Assembly: GCA_963766365.1 (NCBI GenBank) | Contig: CAVXZK010000010.1 | Span: 1-64,000 of the forward strand | Direction of reading: 5' to 3' | DNA from: JALORV01 sp963766365 | Lineage (GTDB): Bacteria; Pseudomonadota; Gammaproteobacteria; Burkholderiales; Burkholderiaceae_F | Length of the DNA: 64,000 nucleotides | Part shown: positions 24,530 through 33,361 of the stretch, piece by piece | Layout: each line of letters opens with the position of its first letter | Position numbering within the stretch: the first letter of the stretch is position 1 | Made by a program: the position numbers and the translations under genes | Notes under the pieces: generated by a model | Databases searched by the model: none | What the model saw: the letters and a program-made list of their open reading frames with translations, nothing else | Told to the model about the DNA's origin: nothing

Positions 24530-26551
24530 CTACGAGCGCGGCGAGTACCAGATCGCCGACGTCCACGCGCGCTCCTGGTGCTTCATCGGAACGTCCTTGG
24601 ACATCTTCACGCCGAAGCGCACCTGGTCGTAGGCGGTCCAGCGCGGCGTCGGAATCTCGACGACGCGTGCGTAGTAGTACGCGCGCTGCGAGGCCTTGAA
24701 GTCCGGGTCCTTCCACACGGCGCCGAGTTCGGACGCGCCGATCGTGTTGGTCCACGTGGCCCGCTCAACATCAACCGTATCGCCCACCGGCGGGACCTTG
24801 CCGTTCTTGCCGGGCTTGCGGTTGCCCGACCATGCGACGTCGTAGATCTTCTCGTAAGTCTTGCCCGCGGAATCGACCCAGCCCTTGACGATCTGGATGC
24901 GATCGAGGTTTCCGCCGACCGGGTCCTTGAGCGCCGCGACGAGGAACGTCGGCGTCTTGCCGGCCGGCGCAGCGTTGAGTTCTCCACCCATCGGCACACC
25001 CTTCGTGTAGCCCGCCTCGGCGAGATAGCGCGAACGCGCGTCGTCGGCGTTGAAGTCCCAGCCGCCAAACAGACGCACCGTCATGCGCGTGCCAGACGTG
25101 GCGTACACCTCCTTGCGCTTCATCGCGTCCCACAGCGCTTCGCGCGTGTTCTCTGTCGCCCACACCGCGGCATAGCCTGCGGCGGTGTACTGCCAGTTGT
25201 AACGCGTCTTGCCGAGGCCCTTCTTGGACTCGTGTTCCCAACGCGTCGGGCTCGGCTCCTGATCGATGTGCTTGCCGTAGAAGTTGTCTTCCTCGATCGA
25301 GGTCAGCGAGTTGTGCACGTCGGTGCCGCCGATGATGCCGAACTTGAACGGGTTCACGCCCAGCTTCTTCTCGTGCATCAGTCCCTGCGCCAAACCGGGA
25401 CGCAGGTAGTTGGTCGGCATCATCTCGCGCGACAGCGGCTGGCCTTCGAGCGTCAGGTTGCCGTACTCCCAGCCGGCGATGCCGAAGTTGGCGAACTCGT
25501 CGTTGGGCGACAGCAGCGGGTGAGTCTCGCTCGCACCCTTGGTCTGCATCATCTCCTGCAACACGTCGAAGCGCGCGCGCCGCTCGGCGTAATCCTTCGT
25601 CAGCGGCTTGCCGGCGAAGTCGACCGACTCGAACATGCGCCCGTTGGACAGGTTGGCGTTGTGCGCGATCGCGAGTAGCCTGCCGCCGGTCTTCTTTTCG
25701 TAAGTGTCCATCCACGCCCAGAGCTTTTCGGGGTCCTCGCTTTGCCAGGACGAGAACGGCAGGATCTGGTCGGACTTGTCCTTGCCGTCGCGGAACATGA
25801 TGTTGCGATGCAGATTGTTGCCACCCGGGACCGAGGTCCACTCGTAACCGATCATCGCGGTGAAGCGGCCCGGTTCGTTGAACTTGTCGGCGGTGGCGGT
25901 GTACTGCTGCCAGACCGACTTCATAATTGGGCCGACGACCTTCGGGTCCTTGATCGGCGGCGGCAGCGTGTTGTTCGCCTGCGCCGATATCAGTTCCCGC
26001 ATCGTCGTGGCCGCTTCCTGCCCACCTGCCTTCATCGCCTTGCCCCAGCGCTCGAGCGTGGGGTCCGACGCGAACGCGGGGTTGCCCTCGTAGACCTGCA
26101 GCATCACGCCAAGGCCCTCGGCGTGATCGGTGACCACGAGGAAGTCGAGCGGGCGCGACAGCTTGGCAGGTACGCCGGTGGACGAGATCACCTCCTCGCC
26201 GCGCGCGAACCGGTAGGCCTGCTCCGGGGTTAACCGGGCGCCCGCCATGAACGCGTCGCCGGAGTTGGCGGTGTGGTTGTGCGTGTCGCCGAAGTACACC
26301 CGCGTCGGGTACTTGCGGCCGGCGTAGGGCGAGTATTTCTTCTTGACCTCCATCTGCGCCGGGGTCTCGGGCTTGCGGGCGTGGTCCTCGCCGTCGTAGT
26401 GGTCAACCGCGGCCTTGACCACGACGTCGTCATTGGCGCCCACGCCCGGCGGGCTCTGGGCTGGCGCACGACTTGTCATTACCAATGCCGCCACCATGAC
26501 TGCGCTTGCCGACACGGCAAACACTGCGTATCGACTCCCTTTGGGTGCCAT
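24530..26551 (-). CDS. DUF3604 protein, PHP-like metallohydrolase, copy 2
   Basis: The product has 673 residues from an ATG with GGAGAAGG just upstream; the frame runs to a TTG at 26584 but the later start gives the normal signal peptide (FAVSASAVMVAALVMTSRAP). Metal-motif equivalents are FGDTHNHT (residues 87-94), LVVTDHAEGLG, LLAIAHNANLSNGRMF and IIGGTDVHNS. KRKEVYATSGTRMTVRLFGG and YYARVVEIPTPRWTAYDQVR match copy 1. It lies 67 bases upstream of copy 1 on the same strand and downstream of an SphA-like channel gene, so all three may share a transcript. The substrate is unknown. Confidence 0.9.
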   Translation of the reverse strand: MAPKGSRYAVFAVSASAVMVAALVMTSRAPAQSPPGVGANDDVVVKAAVDHYDGEDHARKPETPAQMEVKKKYSPYAGRKYPTRVYFGDTHNHTANSGDAFMAGARLTPEQAYRFARGEEVISSTGVPAKLSRPLDFLVVTDHAEGLGVMLQVYEGNPAFASDPTLERWGKAMKAGGQEAATTMRELISAQANNTLPPPIKDPKVVGPIMKSVWQQYTATADKFNEPGRFTAMIGYEWTSVPGGNNLHRNIMFRDGKDKSDQILPFSSWQSEDPEKLWAWMDTYEKKTGGRLLAIAHNANLSNGRMFESVDFAGKPLTKDYAERRARFDVLQEMMQTKGASETHPLLSPNDEFANFGIAGWEYGNLTLEGQPLSREMMPTNYLRPGLAQGLMHEKKLGVNPFKFGIIGGTDVHNSLTSIEEDNFYGKHIDQEPSPTRWEHESKKGLGKTRYNWQYTAAGYAAVWATENTREALWDAMKRKEVYATSGTRMTVRLFGGWDFNADDARSRYLAEAGYTKGVPMGGELNAAPAGKTPTFLVAALKDPVGGNLDRIQIVKGWVDSAGKTYEKIYDVAWSGNRKPGKNGKVPPVGDTVDVERATWTNTIGASELGAVWKDPDFKASQRAYYYARVVEIPTPRWTAYDQVRFGVKMSKDVPMKHQERAWTSAIWYSPRS

Positions 26552-26593
26552 CGCCCTTCTCCCCTCGACGTTCAGGTCGTGCAATCTTCGGAT

Positions 26594-27583
26594 TCAGAAC
26601 TTGTAGACGGCCTTCAGCCAGATGTAGTCGCCGTCGAGGCGGTTCTTCGTGTCCATCTCGAACAGCCACTTGAACTCCACTACGAACGACTCGGTCTTGC
26701 TCAACGGCTGGATGTAGCCGATCACGGGACCGAGCCCCGCGGTGCGCCCCTTGAAGCAGCCAAGCACCGCGCCCGAGCCGCTGTCGCAGCTCACCTGCTG
26801 GAAATAGAACCCTTCGGCACCGAGTGTCATAAGCCCCGTGCCCAACGGCAGGATCTGCTCGATCGCCCCGTCGAAATGCAGAACACTGCCGCTCTTGTAG
26901 TCGGTGTCGGGATTCTCGGTGTTGATCGCGTAGCCGGTGTTCAGCAGCGCGTTGAAGCCGCTCTTCGTGTTGCTGTAGGTCACGCCGAACACCGGATCGA
27001 ACGTCCAGTAGTTCAGGCCCGGATTGCCGAGCCGGCCCTCCTGATAGCTGCCGGTCGGCGCGTAGATCGGCAGCACGAAGTTGTATTGCCAGTGGCTATC
27101 GGGTTCCTTCCACGCCAGCATGGTCGGAATGAACGTCAGGTCGCCGAAGCCCGAAACGCTGCTGTCGACCCGTCTCGTCACTCCGCTGCGCGACTGCACG
27201 CTGGCCGAGACGTCCAGAAAGGAGTACGGCAATGCGGCGACCATCGAATAGGTCGCGCCGAAAACCTTCCCCTCAAACGCATAGATGCCCGCCAGAACGA
27301 AGGTGTTTGCCGTGGCCTCCAGGTTGCTGGCCAGCCCTGCCGCGGTCGGGATCTCTTTCGTCGCGCTGCCGCTGTAGTTGAGGTACATCGGCTTGATGAT
27401 CATGCCCGGTGCGGTCGGCGCGTTGTCGATGAGCGTGGACATCGAGCCAGGGATCACGTGGGTCGTTCCGCCTTCGCCGGCCGTGGCCGTCTGCGAAAGC
27501 GCGAGGGTGAGCGACACCATCGCACCCGCCGCCGTGCGACGCCAGAGCTGCGTCGATCGAATCCTTTTGGACGACCTTCTCAT
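26594..27583 (-). CDS. SphA/MetA-type outer-membrane channel protein
   Basis: AGGAG before the ATG at 27583 fixes the start. The 329-residue product has an arginine-rich N-terminus and a signal peptide (AMVSLTLALSQTATAGEGG). The mature protein is built of amphipathic strands (FGDLTFIPTMLAWKEPD, YNFVLPIYAPTGSYQEGR) and ends in an aromatic residue (WLKAVYKF), as outer-membrane barrels do. It resembles the phenol-degradation MetA/SphA family (PF13557), thought to take up hydrophobic compounds. It sits between DUF3604 copies 2 and 3, suggesting that it brings in the substrate of these enzymes. Two Cys in SCDSGSGAVLGC may form a disulphide. Confidence 0.82.
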   Translation of the reverse strand: MRRSSKRIRSTQLWRRTAAGAMVSLTLALSQTATAGEGGTTHVIPGSMSTLIDNAPTAPGMIIKPMYLNYSGSATKEIPTAAGLASNLEATANTFVLAGIYAFEGKVFGATYSMVAALPYSFLDVSASVQSRSGVTRRVDSSVSGFGDLTFIPTMLAWKEPDSHWQYNFVLPIYAPTGSYQEGRLGNPGLNYWTFDPVFGVTYSNTKSGFNALLNTGYAINTENPDTDYKSGSVLHFDGAIEQILPLGTGLMTLGAEGFYFQQVSCDSGSGAVLGCFKGRTAGLGPVIGYIQPLSKTESFVVEFKWLFEMDTKNRLDGDYIWLKAVYKF

Positions 27584-27647
27584 TCTGCGACTCCTTTTTT
27601 TGCTTTCCTGGATGAACGTCCCGCATGGGTCATGCGCGCTCTGCAGC

Positions 27648-29541
27648 TCAGGGCGTGTACCAGATCGGCGAAGTCCACGCGCGCTCCTGAATCGTTGCCG
27701 GCACGTCCTTGAGAAGCGGCAGGTTGTTGCGTACGGCGTCATACGTCGTCCAGCGAGGGGTTGGAATTTCCAGCACGCGGACGTAGTAGAGCGCCGGTCG
27801 CTTCGGATCGAACGCCGGATCGGTCCAGCGGCCCATCAGTTCGGGGGCACCGATGCTGTTCGTGTACGCGGCCGTCTTCGTATCGACGGTGTTGCCGACC
27901 GGCGGCAGCTTGCCGTCCTTGCCCGCTTTGCGTTCGCCGCTCCAGGCGACGTTGAATACCTTGTCTTGCGGCTCGCCTTTCGCGTCGACCCAGCCCTTGA
28001 CGATCTGGATGCGGTCGAGGTTCGCGCCGTTCGGGTCCTTCGCCGCCCAGACCGTGAACGCCGGCGCCTTCGACAGTGACTTGAGGGTTCCGCCCATCGG
28101 CACGCCGGACTTGTAGCCCTGCTCGACCAGTGCCTTGCCGTCGGCCGGTGCAGCCAGATCGGCACCTCCGAAGAGCCGCGCCTTGATGCGCGTGCCCGAG
28201 GTCACGAACGACTCGCGCGCCGCCATCGCGTCCCAGATTGCAGCGCGCGTATTTCTCGTCGCCCACACGGCCGCGAGCGTCCCGGGACTCGACTCCTTCG
28301 CCTTGATCCAGCCATCGATCTCGCCCTCGCGCCGGACCTGCACCGTGTCGTCGGCGGGGCCGTGACTGCCGATGTAGTCGTTCTCGGCGACGTCCGAAGG
28401 CAGGCCGTTATGGTTGTCTGTGCCGCCCGTGAAACCGAGCTGGTACGGATTGGCGCCGAGCTTCGCCTGATAGTCGAGTCCCTTGATGACCGCCCAGCGT
28501 ACGAAGTTCTGCTTCTGGAAAGTGCGGCCGCTGAAAGTCGCCACGCTGTCCGCGTTCTCGAAGTTCGCGAACTCGTCGGCTGGCCAGAACTTGCGGTGCA
28601 CCTCCGAGTTGCCCTTGATCTGCATCATCTCGATCAGGCGCTCGAAGTGACTTCTGCAGCCGCGCGTAATCGGCGGTCAGCGGCTTGCCGGCACGGTCGG
28701 CCGCGTTGAACATGTAGCCCTTGCTGCCGTTCGAGTTGTGCGGGATCGCGAGCAGCCTGCGGCCCTGCTTCTCCTGCTCCGCCATCCACGACCAGAGCTT
28801 CTCCTCATCGTCGGTGTCGAGGGCCGAGAGCGGCACTTCGGGTACGTTGAGGTCGCGGAAGAGGACGTTGCGGTGCATGTTCCCGGCGTCACGCGAGGCG
28901 GTCCATTCGAAGCCTGCCAGCGTCGTGAATCGGCCGGGCTGGTAGTGGTCGCGGGCCGCCTTGATGATCACGTCGTTCCAGGCCGACTTCGTCGTCTCCG
29001 GCCCCGCGTAGAACGGCGGATGGCCCGGGTTGTCGCCGCGCATGTTGCTGATGACGTACTTCACGAACCACGCGCGCTGCTCTTCGACGTCCTTCAGGCC
29101 GCGCAGTTCAGCCAGCATCGGGTTGTCGTAGCCCTTCGCGCCCCTGACCTGCGCGGAATACATCTCGCCGATGAACTCGGCGTGATCCGAGACCGCAACG
29201 AAGTCGAGCGGTCGGCCGATGTTGTGCTTGATCCCGTGGACCGTGACTTCCTGCCCCTTGGCGAAGCGGTAGGCCTCGTCCGGCGTGATGCGCGCGCCGC
29301 CGATGAAGGCGTCCATCGAGAACGAGGTGTGCACGTGTGTCTCGCCGAAGAACGCCTCCTTGAGCGGACTCTGCGGCACGGCGGCCTCAAGCGCCTCGAC
29401 GGTCGGGGGTTTCGGGGCCGCCGTCGCGGCCGCTTCGGCCTTGGCGGCGGGCGCTTGCGGCGTCTCGGCCTGTTGACCACAGCCGCTCAATATGAGCAGC
29501 GCGCAGGCGATCACACCGGTTGCACTCAACTTGGCACTCAT
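27648..29541 (-). pseudogene. DUF3604 lipoprotein, copy 3, with one frameshift
   Basis: The first part, from the ATG at 29541 with GGGGAG nine bases upstream, encodes a lipoprotein signal (ALLILSGCGQQ, a classic LSGC lipobox) and then FGETHVHTSFSMDA, AVSDHAEFIGEM and LLAIPHNSNGSKG. After LQK at 28651 the frame is lost. Removing one base (the A at 28650) restores HFERLIEMMQIKGNSEVHRK and continues to the normal end with GFTGGTDNHNG, KARLFGGADL and YYVRVLEIPTPRWTTYD. The protein is otherwise intact, so this is either a recent frameshift or a sequencing slip. It would be an outer- or inner-membrane-anchored version of copies 1 and 2. Confidence 0.85.
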
Positions 29542-29724
29542 CGTCTTCATCTCCCCTTGTCCTTGCGGCTACTTCGGCAGTGGCAGAGTTGCACCGGACC
29601 AACTCCGAGCACTCTTGCCTTTCTGCTCGTCGTAATTTTGGACGACTCCCTCTTTCACGGATTGGATTTCCGGAAACTTCCGGGTTTCGTTCGGCGCAAC
29701 GCGTGCGGTCGATGCCTCGCGCCG

Positions 29725-29814
29725 TTACGCCTCATTCTTGGCGGGACGAGGCTGAATCAGTGCGATCAGGCACAGGGCGCCCGCCGCCACGGCGATCTGC
29801 ACGAACAGTTTCAT
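29725..29814 (-). CDS. 29-residue membrane peptide
   Basis: A short frame starts at an ATG preceded by GGAGA at seven bases and encodes MKLFVQIAVAAGALCLIALI then QPRPAKNEA. This is one hydrophobic helix with a basic and proline-rich tail. The ribosome site and regular helix favour a real small protein; the short length makes chance possible. It lies upstream of DUF3604 copy 3 on the same strand. The rest of 29551-29940 shows no other gene. Confidence 0.4.
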   Translation of the reverse strand: MKLFVQIAVAAGALCLIALIQPRPAKNEA

Positions 29815-29940
29815 CGACGGTCTCCTTGGCCCGGTGCCAGGTCGAATGGGTTCCGGGACAAGAATTTGACTGAATCGAGAGCCGTCCTTCATGCCGCTCC
29901 ATGTTGCGGCACCAGCAGCCGCACCGCGATCAGACCTGGA

Positions 29941-30177
29941 TCAGTTCCACTTTTCTTCCCGGCATTCGCTGCGCCGCTTGTCGTTGTCCAGCTTGCTGCA
30001 GCCGACTTTCTTGCCGTCATTGTTTCCGTACTTACGTTGACGGCATTCATTGCGCGCCTTGTCATTGTCGAGCTTGCCGCAGTTCACACCCTCGTACTTG
30101 TTCTTGTCGTCGTTCGCCACGGCCATCGAGCTGGCCAGACACAGAAGCACAATCGGCAGCAATTTCATCAAACGCAT
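29941..30177 (-). CDS. Small secreted protein with two Cys repeats
   Basis: AAGGAG nine bases before the ATG at 30177 sets the start, giving 78 residues. A signal peptide (LLPIVLLCLASSMAVANDD) is followed by two tandem repeats of about 24 residues: NCGKLDNDKARNECRQRKYG and GCSKLDNDKRRSECREEKW. Each repeat has two Cys nine residues or so apart, so two disulphides in the periplasm are likely. The mature protein is very rich in Lys, Asp and Asn. No family is recognised. It stands alone between the small ORFs. Confidence 0.7.
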   Translation of the reverse strand: MRLMKLLPIVLLCLASSMAVANDDKNKYEGVNCGKLDNDKARNECRQRKYGNNDGKKVGCSKLDNDKRRSECREEKWN

Positions 30178-30298
30178 GATTTGGAACTCCTTGTGGTGGG
30201 GTATTTCAAGCAAGAGCAACTACCTGTTCGACTTGACCTAGTTGCCCGACGAAAACTTCTCGGCTCGCGTGCGCTTACGGCGCGCGGCCTGGCTGGAA

Positions 30299-30475
30299 TC
30301 ACTTGGTAGATTTGTCGACCTTGTTCTTGGCCTTCTCGGTCGGCGTGTCGTCCTTCCGTTTCTCGACCGGTCCCTTGTCAGCGACCCCGGCAGTGCGCTT
30401 GGCGGTGTCCGATGCCGCCTCCTTCGGGTCACAGCGCCCACCGACACCGACGGTAGCTTTGGTGGCCGCAGTCAT
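30299..30475 (-). CDS. 58-residue Lys/Ala-rich protein, doubtful
   Basis: The frame reads MTAATKATVGVGG at the start and GPVEKRKDDTPTEKAKNKVD near the end, a low-complexity charged composition typical of small histone-like or disordered bacterial proteins. No ribosome site is seen before the ATG, and the opposite strand carries the remnant of a transporter just beyond it. The start may lie elsewhere. It is listed because the amino-acid pattern is not what random GC-rich DNA gives. Confidence 0.35.
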   Translation of the reverse strand: MTAATKATVGVGGRCDPKEAASDTAKRTAGVADKGPVEKRKDDTPTEKAKNKVDKSTK

Positions 30476-30500
30476 TGCCGGACTGGTGCCGGCAGCATGC

Positions 30501-30701
30501 GCCTCCGAGTCCTTCGGTTTCCATCTGTTGGTCGGGCGCGCGTCCGCCGCCCTGGGACCGCTGGCGTTTGGCGCGGTAAGTCTGTTGACCGGAAGTCAAC
30601 GTGCGGCAATGGCGTCGCTCGCCAACTTCTTCATCGGTTGCGGAGTCGCGCTGGCAGTCGTGCGGCTGCACGGCAATCGGTCTGACAAACCGGCCACGTG
30701 A
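30501..30701 (+). pseudogene. C-terminal remnant of a UMF1-type MFS transporter
   Basis: About 66 codons read ASESFGFHLLVGRASAALGP, LAFGAVSLLTGSQRAAMASL and ANFFIGCGVALAVVRLHG, ending at a stop. This matches the last two membrane segments of UMF1/Atg22-like major facilitator proteins, where GKxxxxLGPxxFxxV and TGSQR are conserved. Nothing upstream in this frame continues the protein, so the first about 85 percent of the gene is missing. Confidence 0.5.
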
Positions 30702-30852
30702 TAGCCATGGGGCGTGACAAGGGCTTCACGGCGCCGATCCTGAAACCGACAGACTGTCAACGTGACCGAATCCTGCATGAAGACCCGCTGTGGCCTATTT
30801 ACGCACACCGTCCGTTGCAGTCCGCCCAACTCCTTGAGCGCGACGCCTCCGA

Positions 30853-32571
30853 TCATGTCCCCCGCTTGTAGACCGTCTTGCCTTCCTTGATGGTCTCGAC
30901 AACCTTGATGTCCTTGATCGCCATCGGCTTCACCTTCAGCGGGTTCTTGTCGAGGATCACCAGGTCAGCCAGCTTGCCGGCTTCGAGCGAACCCTTGATG
31001 TCGCCCTCGCGGTGCTGGTCCGCCGCCCAGATCGTCATCGCTTTCAGGCCTTCGATCGGCGTGACGCGCTGATCGGCGCCGATCACCGTACCGGCGCGTG
31101 AGACGCGGTTGACGGCTGACCACAGCATGAACATCTGGTCGAGCGGCGCGACGACGAAGTCGGTGTGGTTGGTCGGCTTCAGCCCCTTGTCGATCGCGTC
31201 GCGCATCGGACTGATGTACATCGCCTGCTGCTTGCCGCGGTTGGCGATGTGCGCCTCGGCGAAGTAATAGGTGTGCAGCGTGTAGAACGACGGCCGGATC
31301 TTGTAGGCAACGTACTTGTCGATCTGGTCCTTGCGCGTGAACTGCGCGTGGATCATCGTGACGTTGCGTTCCTTGCCGAGGTCGGCCGCTGCTGCGGACT
31401 CGTGTGCCTTGATGAAGGCATCAATAGCGCCATCGCCGTTGGCGTGCAGGTTCAGCGGTACGTTGAGGTCATACACGGCCTTCACCGCCTTGTTGACGAC
31501 TTCTTGCGGCGCCGTCAGCTCGCCGCTCCAGTCCTTTTCGCCCCCCGGACCTCCCGTGAGGTAAGGCTTGGTGAAGAACGCGGTCCTGCCCTGCGGCGAG
31601 CCGTCGATGGTGATCTTCACGCCGCCAATCTTCAGCCGGTTGTCGTATTTCTGCCAGCCGGAGACGGGGTTGTTTTTCAGCACCGCCTTGAGTTCGGTGA
31701 TGAACGGATAGGCAATCACGTCGATGACGTAGCCGCCGGACTTCGCGGCACGCTGCATCAGGGCAAGCTCCGCGGCGTGCGTCGCACCTTCGTGCGCAGT
31801 GGTGACGCCGGCCGCCGCGTACAGCTTCTGGCCCGCGATGGACCACTCGACCTCCTGTGCCGAAGTCGGCTTCGGCAGTGAAGCGAAGATCGGCAGGTAC
31901 GCGGTTTCCATAATCAGCCCGAACGGCTCGTTCGTTCCGGGTTTGCGCACGATGACGCCGCCCGGCGGTGTCTTGGTCTCGGCGCTCAGGTTCCACTTCT
32001 TCATCGCCGCCGAGTTGAGCACCGCGCCGTGCATCGACACGTGCCCCGCCAGGATAGGGTTGTCGGGAAACGCCTTGTCGAGATCGTCGCGGTTGAGCAG
32101 CCGCCCGTCCGGCATGACGTTCTCGTCGTAGCCGTAGCACTGGATCACTTCGCCCTTGGGAGTCTTCTTGTCGGCGGCGAACTTCCTGATCGCGGCGATG
32201 ATGCTGGGTACGTCCTTCGCCGGGCCCGCGGGCGGCGCGTAGAGGTTGCACTGGTTGGCCACCGTCAGCGAACTGAAGTAGTGGCTGTGCGCATCGATGA
32301 AACCCGGCAGCAGCGTCTTGCCGGCGAGGTTCACCATCTTCGTCTTCGCGCCCTTGTGACCCGCTTCCACTGTCTTGCGGTCGCCGACGGCGAGGATCCT
32401 GCCGCCCTTCACGGCCAGCGCCTGTGCCGACGGTGCGTTGTCGTTCATCGTCACGATGTCGCCGCCGACATAGATCGCGTCCGCGGCGGTGGATGGCTGC
32501 CCAACGGCGGGCGCGGCAATCAATGCGGCGCCGAGAAGCGCTGCGAGACGGCTCAGATTCCGTTTGTTCAT
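30853..32571 (-). CDS. Exported amidohydrolase family protein (YtcJ-like)
   Basis: The product has 572 residues with a signal peptide (LAALLGAALIAAPAVGQP). The amidohydrolase-3 family plan is clear: IYVGGDIVTMNDNAPSAQAL, AVKGGRILAVGDRKTVEAG, the metal-binding GKTLLPGFIDAHSHYFSS, LNLHANGDGAIDAFIKAHES and the C-terminal EGDIKGSLEAGKLADLVILD. Such enzymes hydrolyse amide or related bonds with a metal in a TIM barrel. Substrate is unknown. It lies upstream of the DUF3604 genes on the same strand, separated by small genes, and together with them makes three exported metallohydrolase types in 12 kb. Confidence 0.88.
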   Translation of the reverse strand: MNKRNLSRLAALLGAALIAAPAVGQPSTAADAIYVGGDIVTMNDNAPSAQALAVKGGRILAVGDRKTVEAGHKGAKTKMVNLAGKTLLPGFIDAHSHYFSSLTVANQCNLYAPPAGPAKDVPSIIAAIRKFAADKKTPKGEVIQCYGYDENVMPDGRLLNRDDLDKAFPDNPILAGHVSMHGAVLNSAAMKKWNLSAETKTPPGGVIVRKPGTNEPFGLIMETAYLPIFASLPKPTSAQEVEWSIAGQKLYAAAGVTTAHEGATHAAELALMQRAAKSGGYVIDVIAYPFITELKAVLKNNPVSGWQKYDNRLKIGGVKITIDGSPQGRTAFFTKPYLTGGPGGEKDWSGELTAPQEVVNKAVKAVYDLNVPLNLHANGDGAIDAFIKAHESAAAADLGKERNVTMIHAQFTRKDQIDKYVAYKIRPSFYTLHTYYFAEAHIANRGKQQAMYISPMRDAIDKGLKPTNHTDFVVAPLDQMFMLWSAVNRVSRAGTVIGADQRVTPIEGLKAMTIWAADQHREGDIKGSLEAGKLADLVILDKNPLKVKPMAIKDIKVVETIKEGKTVYKRGT

Positions 32572-32669
32572 TCCTGGGTTCCTCTTTTAGGGCCTCAACT
32601 TATTCCAAGTTTCGTCGGCCAGGGCCGCTAGAAGTACGCTGCGCTCGGCCTCCACACTGCAACTCGGCT

Positions 32670-33341
32670 TTACTTCGGAAAAAGCAGCGTCACCACGAGG
32701 CGGAATCCCCAGCCATGCGGACCACCCTCCGGGCCGTCGGCCCAGTAACGCACCCCGCCACCCACGCTCACCAGCTGGTCGCCGACCTTGGGCACCTTGG
32801 ACACGATCGCGTTGATCGGCACGGCCCACTGTTCGCGCTCCCAGTCGTAGGTGCTTTCCGTGTTGAGCGTGAACGACCACGCGGTCGGCGTCGTGTAGCT
32901 GACGAAAGGCTGCACGAAGGTCGCGCTCACGTCCTGCCTGCCGCTCCCGGCGGACGACTAGATGTGGTTCGCGAGCAGCCCATAGGTCCACGGACCATCC
33001 TGCTTGAGCGCCACCCCGGCCGGCCCCGCGCCCCACTTCTTGACCGACAGAAGACCGTCCGACCTGTTCGGCAGCAGGAACACCGGCCCCGCAGCCCAGA
33101 TCCACCCGCCGGCCGTCGGCGCCTTCGGCGAGAAGAAAACGCTCTGCACGATGTCGCCGATGCACGACTGGCTGCCCGCGCCCGGATAGATCTCGTCCTG
33201 CCAGCCAAGAGCCAGAATCGTGCGCGAAATCAGGCTCCACTCTGGGCTGAGATCGACCGGCAGCACCGGCTGGATGTTGAGCTGCCGGCCGCGTACGCTG
33301 ACGCGGGCGACACCCGGGTCGCGAGTTCGGCCTGACGTCAA
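32670..33341 (-). pseudogene. Outer-membrane barrel protein, N-truncated with internal stop
   Basis: The frame covers GRQLNIQPVLPVDLSPEWSL, VQSVFFSPKAPTAGGWIWAA and PWTYGLLANHI, then a TAG at 32958-32960 where related proteins have Trp, then in the same frame VSATFVQPFVSYTTPTAWSF and VSVGGGVRYWADGPEGGP to a final LLFPK. These are beta-strands of a transporter-like outer-membrane barrel family. The signal peptide and first third are missing: the frame starts against the end of the thiamine-diphosphate enzyme gene. One nonsense change plus N-terminal loss make this a pseudogene. Confidence 0.7.
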
Positions 33342-33361
33342 CCGGCCGCGACGACCGCGGC

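Noticed and set aside
29520..29873. 117-codon plus-strand frame after the DUF3604 lipoprotein start
   Set aside because: Runs antisense over the start of a real gene and over its ribosome site; Ser/Arg-rich with no features.
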